A stretch of 64,000 nucleotides of DNA from Corynebacterium sp. p3-SID1241 (GTDB lineage Bacteria; Actinomycetota; Actinomycetes; Mycobacteriales; Mycobacteriaceae): contig JALXWS010000009.1 in NCBI GenBank assembly GCA_025144025.1, forward strand, positions 23,421 to 87,420. Reading direction: 5' to 3'. Below the pieces are notes generated by a model. It saw only the letters and a program-made list of their open reading frames with translations, did not search any database and was not told the DNA's origin. The translations under genes were made by a program, and so were the position numbers. This document shows positions 1-7,442 of this stretch, one piece after another. Position 1 is the stretch's first letter. The number at the start of each line of letters is the position of its first letter.

Positions 1-351
1 CCCGTAGGGCGGTTGGATATGCATGGCACGGTGGACCCCGTGGTGGGCTACTACGGAGGCACTCGCCATAAGACCAAATACTATTCCGTGGAGTCTGTAC
101 TGGAGCAGGATCGCAAACGTAACCGTTGCTCCACGAAGGTCAATACATCCCGCCTAGTAAATAATGCGCTCGACATGAAGTGGAGCGGATGCACCGCCCC
201 TCTCGAGCACATTCGTATTGCAGGCGGGTCCCACGTGTGGCCGGGCGGCACCGCAGATGCACACAACGAGGTAGGAAAGTTCTTTGCTACCGATCGTGTC
301 CTTGACTTCTTCGGAATTCCAGGCCGCCCCACCGGTACCGCGCAGACTTAA
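1..351 (+). CDS. C-terminal part of a PHB-depolymerase/feruloyl-esterase-like hydrolase (5' end outside window)
   Basis: The reading frame is open to the left edge, so this is the last ~116 codons of a longer gene. The residues DMHGTVDPVVGYYGG and HIRIAGGSHVWPGG fit the Asp- and His-bearing segments near the end of alpha/beta-hydrolase esterases of the PHB depolymerase/LpqC type, with the HGT.D motif and a catalytic His in GGSHVWPG. The nucleophile and any signal peptide lie outside the window. A TTG at 13 or ATG at 19 could be read as starts, but both fall inside the conserved motif. The stop codon overlaps the stop of the convergent methyltransferase gene. The substrate is unknown; secretion is usual in the family but not visible here. 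Confidence 0.75.
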   Translation, partial: PVGRLDMHGTVDPVVGYYGGTRHKTKYYSVESVLEQDRKRNRCSTKVNTSRLVNNALDMKWSGCTAPLEHIRIAGGSHVWPGGTADAHNEVGKFFATDRVLDFFGIPGRPTGTAQT

Positions 352-1607
352 TATTGCTTAAAGACGTGAAACTCGGACCCCGGAACCATTCGCACCCTTT
401 CTATGCAGATATCTGCCACCGTCGAAAAGCCGGCGCGATGAGCAGTGCTGCGGGGAGAGGTTGGCTCCGGAATCTGGACTAGATGGAAAGACCGCGAACC
501 ACCATCCTCCGCGTTGAGCTCCAATACCGCCTGTGCAGTAGTCCCAGAACCAGCAAAGAAATCCAATACTCGGGCGTTCTTAGGCCCTGCAATGGAAATG
601 AGGTGCTTGATGAGGCGTACCGGTTTAGGGAAATCAAAAATTCCCTCTAGGCCCATGACTTCTTCAGCATCGCGTCGACCTGTGCGGGTAACGCCAAAGC
701 GTTCCCCATCCAGAATGGAGCGTGGCCGGGCACCGACTTTTTGATAGTTCTTGGTGTAGACAAATCCGCGTCGGAATACCAGCTCATCGTAGTGCGTCGC
801 CACCTTTTCTTTGCCCCACCTCCAACGTGCAACATGGTTCTTTCCTGCCGGTTGGTCGGGCCAGTATTGCGTTCCATCTGGTGCGGAGATAGGAAAATCT
901 AGGGAAGGAAGGTAGCCCAGTGTTTTGGAATCTAGGCGTACAAGGGAGTATTTCCCCTTCTCATCTTCATGGTTGTACTTCGTGGTGGTATGGCCTTGGG
1001 GGTCAATGTTGAAGCCCGGATTGTCTAGAGTGCGGGCATAGCACAGGATGTATTCGTGCTCTACTACAGCATATTTGGAATCGTTCTTTCCGGTTCCAGC
1101 CTTTTTCCAAATCAACTGGCCGGCAAAGCAACCTTCCCCAAAGACCTCATCGAGTACTTTACGGGTATTGGCAACCTCGCCCTCACCGATGGAGACAAGG
1201 ATGAAGCCTTCGGTAGATAGCACCTCACGGGCCACGATGAGGCGTGGAAGCAGCATGGATAGCCATTCTGAGTGCCATTCTGCGTAGCTGCCAGAGCGCA
1301 TCTGACGGCGCAACCGGTAGTTATCACGGTAGACAAAGTCCTTGCCTGTGTTATACGGCGGATCGATATAGATGACGTCGAAAAGCTCCCCTTGAGCTGC
1401 CAGCTCCTGTAGGGCGGGGAGATTATCTGCGATGAAGATGGCATTGCGGGTGTCAGTAGTTGTACTGAGGGCCGAATCTCGTGTGAAGCTCCGAGGAATG
1501 GGGGCGGTTGCAGCAGCGCGGGCGGCTTCCTTTCCCGGCCAAACCAAGCCGAAAAACTCCGTGTCGTTCGCTTCGTCGGGCGTGGATGCCGAGTGATCAG
1601 GAGTCAT
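348..1607 (-). CDS. Beta-class DNA N6-adenine methyltransferase, Type III Mod-like, no restriction partner
   Basis: This 419-aa protein has the catalytic motif DPPY at about residue 82 (IDPPYNTGKDFVYRDNY) and the SAM-binding motif FAGSGTT near residue 350. The order catalytic-then-SAM defines the beta class used by Type III Mod proteins and related adenine methylases. It should transfer a methyl group from S-adenosylmethionine to adenine N6 at an unknown site. No res, endonuclease or specificity gene lies beside it, so in this window it is an orphan. The ATG at 1607 sits just inside the 3' end of an upstream reading frame (1597-1812) that may be a gene remnant. Its stop codon overlaps that of the esterase gene. 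Family assignment is firm; the target sequence is not predictable. Confidence 0.9.
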   Translation of the reverse strand: MTPDHSASTPDEANDTEFFGLVWPGKEAARAAATAPIPRSFTRDSALSTTTDTRNAIFIADNLPALQELAAQGELFDVIYIDPPYNTGKDFVYRDNYRLRRQMRSGSYAEWHSEWLSMLLPRLIVAREVLSTEGFILVSIGEGEVANTRKVLDEVFGEGCFAGQLIWKKAGTGKNDSKYAVVEHEYILCYARTLDNPGFNIDPQGHTTTKYNHEDEKGKYSLVRLDSKTLGYLPSLDFPISAPDGTQYWPDQPAGKNHVARWRWGKEKVATHYDELVFRRGFVYTKNYQKVGARPRSILDGERFGVTRTGRRDAEEVMGLEGIFDFPKPVRLIKHLISIAGPKNARVLDFFAGSGTTAQAVLELNAEDGGSRSFHLVQIPEPTSPRSTAHRAGFSTVADICIERVRMVPGSEFHVFKQY

Positions 1608-1812
1608 AGAGCCAAGCCTTTGCTATGAAGGAGGTAATACGGTCTAACGCTATCATCTGGAAGGATAAGCAATCCGTTTCATCTACTTGGTGATGAGGAT
1701 GCAAAAGAGGTTCAGCGAATCTTGCTTTGGTGGGGGTGATCCGCTCTTGCAAGTAGTGCACTCCAGGATTTGCGCCCAAGACTATTTGGTCTATCGAGCT
1801 CGAAGAATTTTC
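1597..1812 (-). pseudogene. Possible 3' remnant of a degraded gene upstream of the methyltransferase
   Basis: The minus strand reads for about 70 codons as protein-like sequence (LLHPHHQVDETDCLSF, then QMIALDRITSFIAKAWLYDS) and stops 11 bases into the methyltransferase gene, an arrangement typical of translationally coupled genes. Upstream of about 1812 the frame continues only as antisense of the small gene at 1907-2080 and no longer looks like protein, so any 5' part is missing. The HPHHQVDE...IALD pattern faintly recalls the last helix and His-containing loop of M28-type metallopeptidases, but I cannot assign a family. It could also be chance. Confidence 0.35.
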
Positions 1813-1906
1813 GGTGGCACGTTCACGCAAGTGTAGGTACGTTGGGGTGTGTTGCCGGACACGGCAGCGGTTAGATAAAGCTAGAACTAGAAGAAAGGAT
1901 AGCCAC

Positions 1907-2080
1907 ATGGGTATCTTCGATAAGGCAAAGGACGCACTGAATTCCGACAAGGGCGAAGAGTTCAGCGATAAGGGCTTGGACAAGGCCGCTGACGCAGCTA
2001 AGGGTAAGCTGGGTGACGATAAGGCAGAAAAGATTGATAAGGCTCGCGACGCTGCTGACGGCAAGATCGGCAACGAGTAA
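1907..2080 (+). CDS. Small Rv0909/MT0933-type antitoxin-family protein, 57 aa
   Basis: The protein begins MGIFDKAKDAL and is made of short charged amphipathic repeats rich in Lys, Asp and Ala (DKGLDKAADAAKGK, DKARDAADGKIG). This matches the MT0933/Rv0909 antitoxin family in length (about 55-60 aa) and in its opening motif. The ATG at 1907 has an AGAAAGGA ribosome site just upstream; the longer frame from 1814 is Arg/Cys-rich and unlikely. In M. tuberculosis the relative is paired with the toxin Rv0910, but no START/SRPBCC-like toxin gene adjoins it here. A stress-associated role is as likely as an antitoxin role. A strong hairpin follows at 2119-2158. Confidence 0.7.
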   Translation: MGIFDKAKDALNSDKGEEFSDKGLDKAADAAKGKLGDDKAEKIDKARDAADGKIGNE

Positions 2081-2118
2081 ATTGCTCCACCCACTTAATC
2101 GGGTGAAAATTTAATACC

Positions 2119-2158
2119 AACTGTGGCCCCTCGTCCAGCTAGACGCGGGGCCACAGTT
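2119..2158. terminator. Strong hairpin after the small Rv0909-like gene
   Basis: Perfect 12-base arms (AACTGTGGCCCC and GGGGCCACAGTT) enclose an inner CGTC/GACG helix. The T-run on the plus side is weak (TTATG). It probably ends transcription of 1907-2080 and may also block read-through from the other strand. Confidence 0.7.
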
Positions 2159-2284
2159 ATGTAAACTCTGTCAGCTAGTTGCTGGGATTGGCCTATGCCT
2201 CTGCTCTCGCCTTTTCGTGGGTGAAATGTAGCCAATAGCGATCTACTCTAAGCATTTCTATATGGAATCGCTAGGATGACACTT

Positions 2285-3664
2285 GTGAACAATCTTGAAG
2301 GCACCGTTTCCCACACGGGCTCCACTAAGCGTCGTTTGCTAGAGCACAGTGCTCGGATTTTGGCCAAAGGTGGACGCGAGGCCTTGCAGGTTTGTACTGT
2401 TGCGGAACAAATTGATGTGCCCGTTGATGAGGCTAAATCCTACTTTGAGGATGACCGGGACCTCTACATTCAAACTAGCCGGTTCTTAGATGAACGGATT
2501 AGAGTAGCAACGTTTGAAGCACTTGATAAGTTGTCGGAAGATGCTTCGCCGATTGAGAAAATGCGCGAATCGGCCCGCGTTTACTTCAATCTCGCGATCG
2601 ACACCCCAGCCTATTTTGCGGCATACAATAACTGCGAAACGGCAACGAGCTTTCCTAATTTTGAAGACGGAATTGAGCAGGCCAAGAGCTTCGATGCATT
2701 TCCACCTATTTTCCGCTGGCTCCTTGCACACATGCGGGAAGCAACTATCGCTGCGCGCGGTAGTTTTGACCACCGCCTAGTTGTCATCCAATCCTTGACA
2801 TTCCTGTCTGAACTGCAGGGAATTACCCACCTCGCCACTTTCGGCATTATGCGTCACCTTTCGCCTGCGGCAAAGAAGCAGACCTTTAATGCGTGCATGG
2901 AAACATTGTTTTCTGGGCTGGAGGTCAGTCTGCGCAAAGGAGAGATTATCAGCTATGAGCCGCAAGCTCGCGTAGGGGAGCAGCCGGTATCGGTGACCAC
3001 TGCGGCCAAGGATATGCCAAAGGACACGTCGGCAGATAAGCGCGCGGCCATTTTCCGCGGTGCAGCTGAGGAAATTGCTAATAATGGTCTGCCAAGCTTG
3101 CACCTTGGCTCCGCTGCCGCACGCGCAGGCGTTTCCATCGCGGATGCCGAACAGCTTTTTGATGGTGATACTCACTTTGTCCGGTCCTTGGAAGAATCCT
3201 TGGATGAGGCAAATACGCGGGCAATCATGCGTCAAAATGCAGCCGTTCCCGAAGGCTCGCACGGGCTTACCTATATCAAGGCCACTGGTTTCGGCTACTT
3301 GGAGTTTGCGCTTGCGGATCCCGTTGGTTTTGTGGCTCTCATAGAGGTATCGAGCCGTTCGATCGTCCCAGTTTCGTTCGATGATTCGGGGGATAGCGAA
3401 CAGCCTTTTGATATGGGCAAGGCATTTAGCTTCATCATGAATTTGGTGCGGGATGCCATCTCTGAGTCCAATGGGCCGCGTTCGCCGTGGATCCTCTTTA
3501 CCCAAATCGCAGCGCTCTGGGCCTCAATCCACGGGCTGTCGCAGCTAAGCACTGTAGGCGCATTGCGCTACCATTCGGCTGACTTTTATTTCGACTTAGC
3601 GTCTAGAGTCATGGACATAGTCATACAGGGGATGGTCAATGTTCTTGGACTCGAGACTACGTAG
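2285..3664 (+). CDS. Tandem TetR-like transcriptional regulator (two regulator halves in one chain)
   Basis: The protein (459 aa from the GTG at 2285; 462 from an ATG at 2276) is about twice the usual TetR length. Residues ~15-65 form one helix-turn-helix region (KRRLLEHSARILAKGGREAL...) followed by a helical ligand-type domain ending near 230. A second unit restarts at ~250 (KRAAIFRGAAEEIANNGLPSL...) and ends with WASIHGLSQLS, resembling the WHG motif of TetR C-terminal domains. The first half has the parallel LTFLSELQGITHLA. AGGA at 2273-2276 is 8 bases from the GTG but too close to the ATG, so 2285 is preferred. The ligand is unknown. The convergent response regulator ends 30 bases away. 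Confidence 0.75.
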   Translation: MNNLEGTVSHTGSTKRRLLEHSARILAKGGREALQVCTVAEQIDVPVDEAKSYFEDDRDLYIQTSRFLDERIRVATFEALDKLSEDASPIEKMRESARVYFNLAIDTPAYFAAYNNCETATSFPNFEDGIEQAKSFDAFPPIFRWLLAHMREATIAARGSFDHRLVVIQSLTFLSELQGITHLATFGIMRHLSPAAKKQTFNACMETLFSGLEVSLRKGEIISYEPQARVGEQPVSVTTAAKDMPKDTSADKRAAIFRGAAEEIANNGLPSLHLGSAAARAGVSIADAEQLFDGDTHFVRSLEESLDEANTRAIMRQNAAVPEGSHGLTYIKATGFGYLEFALADPVGFVALIEVSSRSIVPVSFDDSGDSEQPFDMGKAFSFIMNLVRDAISESNGPRSPWILFTQIAALWASIHGLSQLSTVGALRYHSADFYFDLASRVMDIVIQGMVNVLGLETT

Positions 3665-3694
3665 AAGAACTTCAACGTAGGAAAAGGCGCTTTA

Positions 3695-4303
3695 CTAAAT
3701 CCACCCATGGGTTTGCGCGGTGGTCGCTGCCTCATAGCGATTGCCAGCACCGGTCTTTGATATGAGGGAAGATACGATATTGCGCACGGTGCCATTGCTA
3801 AGGTGGATTTTGTTCGCTATCAGACGAGAGTCAGCGCCATCCAAAATGAGTTGTGCTACTTCTTGTTCACGGGGGTTGAGCGGGTTATCGGGAATAAAAA
3901 CTGTCTCTTGAGCGAGTGCGGGATCAATCACTTTGAGCCCCGAGTGGACCCGCCGTATAGCTTCGGCCAGTTGTTCCGGCGGGGTGTCTTTGACTACGAA
4001 ACCTGCTACGCCGGACTCTAGCGCGCGTTTAACGTATCCACCGCGGCCAAACGTCGTGACAATAAGGCTGCGGCAGGCGGTTCCGACAAGTCCTGCCGCC
4101 GCGTTTAGCCCATTCTTTCCAGGCATTTCTATATCCAACAACGCCACATCGACGCAATGCTTGGCGACGAGCCCCGCAACCTCGATGCCCGATGCACACT
4201 CAGCTACAACGGCAATGTCCGGTTCTGTCTCCAGGAGAGCTTTAAGCGCCCCGCGTACCAATGATTGATCCTCAGCAATGAGAACACGGATATTATCAGT
4301 CAT
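3695..4303 (-). CDS. LuxR/NarL-family response regulator
   Basis: This 202-aa protein has a receiver domain with the acidic pair at residues 11-12 (IAEDQSLVR), phospho-acceptor Asp57 (VALLDIEMPGKNG), a Thr switch (VTTFGR) and a Lys in VVKDTPP. A C-terminal LuxR-type helix-turn-helix follows at ~140-202 (LNPREQEVAQLI...SNGTVRNIVSSL). The ATG at 4303 has GGAGG 8 bases upstream; a longer frame to 4351 runs into the kinase gene and is not favoured. The start overlaps the kinase stop by 8 bases, so the pair is translationally coupled. It should be phosphorylated by the kinase at 4296-5441 and bind promoter DNA. The target genes are not evident. Confidence 0.92.
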   Translation of the reverse strand: MTDNIRVLIAEDQSLVRGALKALLETEPDIAVVAECASGIEVAGLVAKHCVDVALLDIEMPGKNGLNAAAGLVGTACRSLIVTTFGRGGYVKRALESGVAGFVVKDTPPEQLAEAIRRVHSGLKVIDPALAQETVFIPDNPLNPREQEVAQLILDGADSRLIANKIHLSNGTVRNIVSSLISKTGAGNRYEAATTAQTHGWI

Positions 4304-5441
4304 TGTCCGGACCTCCGGCAGGTTCGAGAGGGAGAAAGGGGTCATCGCCATTCATAGTAACTAAGGCTATTGTGCAGCTATTTCTGCGCGCGAAGAGGAG
4401 CTGACCCCCAGCATCGTTGACGCGTTGGCGAAGACCAGCAATGCCACCTTGGGAACGTGGAAGACTTTTCTCTGCATCAAACCCGCAGCCGTCGTCTGCT
4501 ACTTGCAGTTGGTGATCCGTTACGGTGACCCAACAGTGCTTGGCGCCCGAATGCCGCACCACGTTAGTGGTTAGCTCGCGCAGGGCCCAAGAAAATACGG
4601 CGTCGTAAAGCCCGGCTGCCGTCGTTGTTGAAGGCAAGTATGCAGCAATACCAGCGGTTTCGAGAGCTCTTTGGGTAGCGTGGATTTCTCCTTCAAAGGT
4701 GGGCATGCGCATGCGCGTGACCGTAGAGCGAACCTCCGCCAAACTCTTTCGGGAAAGATCGCTGACCTCCTGCAGCTCGCGCTTAGCCCGCTGCGGATCC
4801 GAATCCACTTGCCGACGCGCCAGCTCCGATTTGAGGTTGATAACGGTCAGAGAGTGCCCTAGGAGATCGTGCACATCCCGGGCTATGGCTTCACGTTGGC
4901 GAGCCAATTCAAGTTCGTGTTCTAGCTCAGTGCGGCTATCTTCGCGCTGGGAAAATGCACCTAGAAGCACGAGGAGAATGGGCCACTCGAAAAGGATGAT
5001 CGAGGCCCATCCTATGTTCTCAGGTGCGAAATACCAGTAGACTGCCGCCAGCATTGCACCAGTCAGCAGGGTAAGTGTCAGAGCGCGTCGTAGCGAAAGG
5101 TTAAACCCGAGAAGCGCCGCAAGATAGGGCACGAAGGTGGTGGCCAATATTCCTAGGAAAGGAATAGAAAGCGCCGCTATCGAGGCAAGGACGATCCAAC
5201 GAAGTGCTGCACGCTGCTCCGGGCGCCATCCGCGCGGATAATAGCCTATAGAGCCGAAAGCGAAAAAGTAGAAGCCGCCGAAAGCTAGGACACAGGTGGT
5301 GGCCCCGATTTGATCTACCGTTCCGAAGCCCGGCGCGAAGTACATTGCAACAAGACTAGGAATCAGAAAAATTAACCACACGCTGGCGAAAAGTGCGTTA
5401 TTTAGGACAAAGCTGCGGCCAAGATTCCGAGGTTTAGCCAT
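4296..5441 (-). CDS. Sensor histidine kinase, DesK/LiaS-like (HisKA_3)
   Basis: This 381-aa membrane kinase has about five hydrophobic segments in residues 12-165, no large extracellular sensor, a short coiled linker, then the dimerisation H-box with His191 (RDVHDLLGHSLTV). An ATP-binding domain follows with an N-box-like segment (LRELTTNVVRHSGA) and G-box (VADDGCGFD, GGIAGLRQRV). Compact kinases of this type usually sense membrane or cell-envelope stress. It is co-transcribed with the response regulator. Upstream of the ATG at 5441 lie a long inverted repeat and two copies of AAATGTCCCTTAA that may carry its regulation. The stimulus is unknown. Confidence 0.92.
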   Translation of the reverse strand: MAKPRNLGRSFVLNNALFASVWLIFLIPSLVAMYFAPGFGTVDQIGATTCVLAFGGFYFFAFGSIGYYPRGWRPEQRAALRWIVLASIAALSIPFLGILATTFVPYLAALLGFNLSLRRALTLTLLTGAMLAAVYWYFAPENIGWASIILFEWPILLVLLGAFSQREDSRTELEHELELARQREAIARDVHDLLGHSLTVINLKSELARRQVDSDPQRAKRELQEVSDLSRKSLAEVRSTVTRMRMPTFEGEIHATQRALETAGIAAYLPSTTTAAGLYDAVFSWALRELTTNVVRHSGAKHCWVTVTDHQLQVADDGCGFDAEKSLPRSQGGIAGLRQRVNDAGGQLLFARRNSCTIALVTMNGDDPFLPLEPAGGPDND

Positions 5442-5453
5442 TAACGGCGCGCC

Positions 5454-5571
5454 TTGTCGCGAGTGGCGCTAAGGGTCAAAAGGGGATGCGGAAAATCCTC
5501 CAAGATTTCGTCCGCATCCCCAAATGTCCCTTAACGCGACACGCCGCAAATCCACACGAAATGTCCCTTAA
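5454..5571. repeat. Long imperfect inverted repeat plus extra direct copy upstream of the histidine kinase
   Basis: GGGGATGCGGA (5482-5492) and TCCGCATCCCC (5511-5521) are perfect arms around AATC..GATT and a short loop. Outside them, TGTCGCG...TAAGGGTCA (5455-5477) faces TGTCCCTTAACGCGACA (5525-5541), so the whole is an imperfect hairpin of nearly 90 bases. AAATGTCCCTTAA occurs at 5522-5534 and again at 5559-5571. It could be a regulator site, an attenuator in the kinase leader, or the relic of a small mobile element. Confidence 0.6.
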
Positions 5572-5631
5572 GCCTAACCCTTTCCGGCGGTACTCATCTT
5601 GTTAGGTATTGCGATCTTGCTCGCAGTATGA

Positions 5632-5660
5632 GAAAAGCCGGCACCTTGTAGGTGTCGGCT
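5632..5660 (-). terminator. Terminator of tRNA-Pro
   Basis: On the minus strand AGCCGACACC and GGTGCCGGCT pair across TACAA and are followed by TTTTCT. It lies 9 bases beyond the 3' end of the tRNA gene. Confidence 0.8.
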
Positions 5661-5669
5661 GGAATTTTG

Positions 5670-5743
5670 TCGGGCTAACAGGATTTGAACCTGCGACCCC
5701 TACACCCCCAGTGTAGTGCGCTACCAAACTGCGCCATAGCCCG
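5670..5743 (-). tRNA. tRNA-Pro (anticodon GGG)
   Basis: A complete cloverleaf is readable on the minus strand. The acceptor stem is CGGGCTA/TAGCCCG, the D-arm contains AGTTTGGTAGCGC, the anticodon arm is CTACA-CTGGGGG-TGTAG giving anticodon GGG, and the T-arm contains GGTTCAAATCC. The 3' CCA is not encoded. It reads proline codons CCC and CCU. Confidence 0.95.
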
Positions 5744-5814
5744 CCGTCGAACTGTGCGACTTGTCTAGATTACATCAGTAGGATTCTACTGTGAAATCCG
5801 GGGTGTAACCTGCG

Positions 5815-6204
5815 TTAAAACTCGCCGGTGGAGTACACCCAGGCGCCACCTAAACGGCGGAATGAGGAACGCTCCCGCTGCGAACCGACGGCTGCTCCCT
5901 TATAAAAGGCCTCAAACTCCACCACTCCCGAATTATCCAATAAACCACCGCCTTGCGTGCCGAGGATATCGAGTCGGTAAAACCTGATGGGAGAATCCGC
6001 TAAGTCGAGGGTCGCAGGGCGAGTATCGGGATCCCAGGTGCGCAGCAGGTAATCCTCGTCACCAGTAACAAAGGCGCTAAACCGCGAGCGCATGAGCGAT
6101 TCCGCGGTGGGTGCATTGGAACCGGAATGGTACTTGCCGCAGCACTCGCCGTAGGAAAGTCCGGTTCCGCACGGGCAGCGGCGCGATGGATCGTAGGCCG
6201 GCAT
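5815..6204 (-). CDS. YchJ-family SEC-C motif protein
   Basis: This 129-aa protein starts with a Cys-rich SEC-C-type zinc motif (CPCGTGLSYGECCGKYH, residues ~10-26) and continues with the YchJ middle domain (LMRSRFSAFVTGDEDYLLRTW). Length and domain order match the UPF0225/YchJ family, whose function is not established; SEC-C motifs bind zinc and often mediate protein contacts. The ATG shares one base with the stop of the upstream hydrolase/OsmC gene (TGATG), so the two are translationally coupled and probably co-expressed. Confidence 0.85.
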   Translation of the reverse strand: MPAYDPSRRCPCGTGLSYGECCGKYHSGSNAPTAESLMRSRFSAFVTGDEDYLLRTWDPDTRPATLDLADSPIRFYRLDILGTQGGGLLDNSGVVEFEAFYKGAAVGSQRERSSFRRLGGAWVYSTGEF

Positions 6205-7355
6205 CAGTGAGCATCCACAATGGTGACGCTGCCGAGCATGCGCTCGACGTCGGTATCCTTCGCGGCAGAGCGCAGTGTGGATTCCTCCTCCGCGGAGAGG
6301 TCGCCGGCAAGCTCGATGCGGCGTTCAAAGGCGGTGGGGCCCGTTTGAGTGACACCGACGTGGACGTCGTCAAGCGCAAGCTTTTTACCGGCCTCCTTGA
6401 TGGCCTGGGTGGAGGCGGTGGCTAGCGCGGACATGACAAGGCCCTCCGCCGTAAAGCCCTTGCCCTTGCCTCCGTTCTTCTTGGTGCGATCGGCGCTGAG
6501 GTTATGGTCGTTATGGCGCACTACCACGCCGAACCTAGTGCCAGTGGCCGGTTGCGCAACGGCAGCATCGGTACCAACTTCTGCAGGCCGATAATCTGGG
6601 ACGATAAACTGCTCAGCCCAAGCGCCAATGAGATCTGCGGCCCTAGCTGCGGTACCTTGTTTCGTGAGCAGATGATCGGCCTTGTCGAGAGACACCAAAG
6701 ATTTAGGGTAACGGGTGAGCAAGAAGATATTTTGAGCATTATCAATGCCCACGGTTTGGTCAATGGGGGAATGCAGCACCATCAATGGCTTGCGTAGCTT
6801 TGGCAAGTATTCCTCGGGATTAGTATCCGCCAAGTCTTCCAAGAACTTCCGGGAAATGATGAGGCCGCGGCCGCCGAGCACGACTTCAACCTCGCCATTG
6901 GCGTCGACCTCGCCAATCTTATCCGCATAATGAAGCACGGAGTGAGCTGGGTCAAAGGGCGCACCGATGGTAGCTACCGCCTTGAGGGACTTCATAGTGG
7001 TGGCGGCCTTTAGGGTAGCGGCGCCGCCTAGGGAGTGCCCCATAAGCAATTGCGGCGCAGAATAGTTTTCCGTCAGCCACGCGGCGGCGGCGTGGATGTC
7101 GTCGACGTTTTGGCTAAAAGTCGTATCTCCAAATTCACCGGCGGACTGTCCCAATCCCGGAAAATCGAAACGCAGGGTAGCGATGCCGAACTCGGTGAGC
7201 TGCTTCGCGGTGCGGGCAGCGCCGGGAGTATGGCGGGAGCCGGCGAAGCAATGGGCAAAAATGGCATAGGCGATCGGGGGAGAATCCGGGAAGTCGATGG
7301 TTCCGGCCATCTCGGTTCCCTGGCTCGAAGGCAGCTTTACATTGACGGATTGCAT
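6204..7355 (-). CDS. Alpha/beta hydrolase fused to a cysteine-less OsmC-like domain
   Basis: The preferred start is the ATG at 7355 (MQSVNVKL, 383 aa); a frame extension to 7421 is hydrophobic and probably untranslated. Residues ~1-250 are an alpha/beta hydrolase with nucleophile motif GHSLGG, an HCFAGSR oxyanion-type loop and a late DxxH pair (HSPIDQTV, KADHLL). Residues ~265-383 match the OsmC fold of the known bifunctional hydrolase/OsmC family, where two cysteines carry peroxidase chemistry. Here the usual ALGAC position reads ALATAS and the usual CPVHRTL reads DTDVERML, so both are gone. Hydroperoxide reduction by this domain is therefore unlikely. The gene is divergent from secA2 and coupled to ychJ. 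Confidence 0.85.
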   Translation of the reverse strand: MQSVNVKLPSSQGTEMAGTIDFPDSPPIAYAIFAHCFAGSRHTPGAARTAKQLTEFGIATLRFDFPGLGQSAGEFGDTTFSQNVDDIHAAAAWLTENYSAPQLLMGHSLGGAATLKAATTMKSLKAVATIGAPFDPAHSVLHYADKIGEVDANGEVEVVLGGRGLIISRKFLEDLADTNPEEYLPKLRKPLMVLHSPIDQTVGIDNAQNIFLLTRYPKSLVSLDKADHLLTKQGTAARAADLIGAWAEQFIVPDYRPAEVGTDAAVAQPATGTRFGVVVRHNDHNLSADRTKKNGGKGKGFTAEGLVMSALATASTQAIKEAGKKLALDDVHVGVTQTGPTAFERRIELAGDLSAEEESTLRSAAKDTDVERMLGSVTIVDAH

Positions 7356-7442
7356 GAGAACTAGAATAACGGGCCTCTTACCCGCAAGCCATACCAGGTT
7401 GACTACAGTCGGAATGAGCAATCCAATAAAGGAGGATGAGGT

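Noticed and set aside
1907-2080. Complete toxin-antitoxin pair
   Set aside because: Only the antitoxin-like protein is present; no toxin gene adjoins it on either side.
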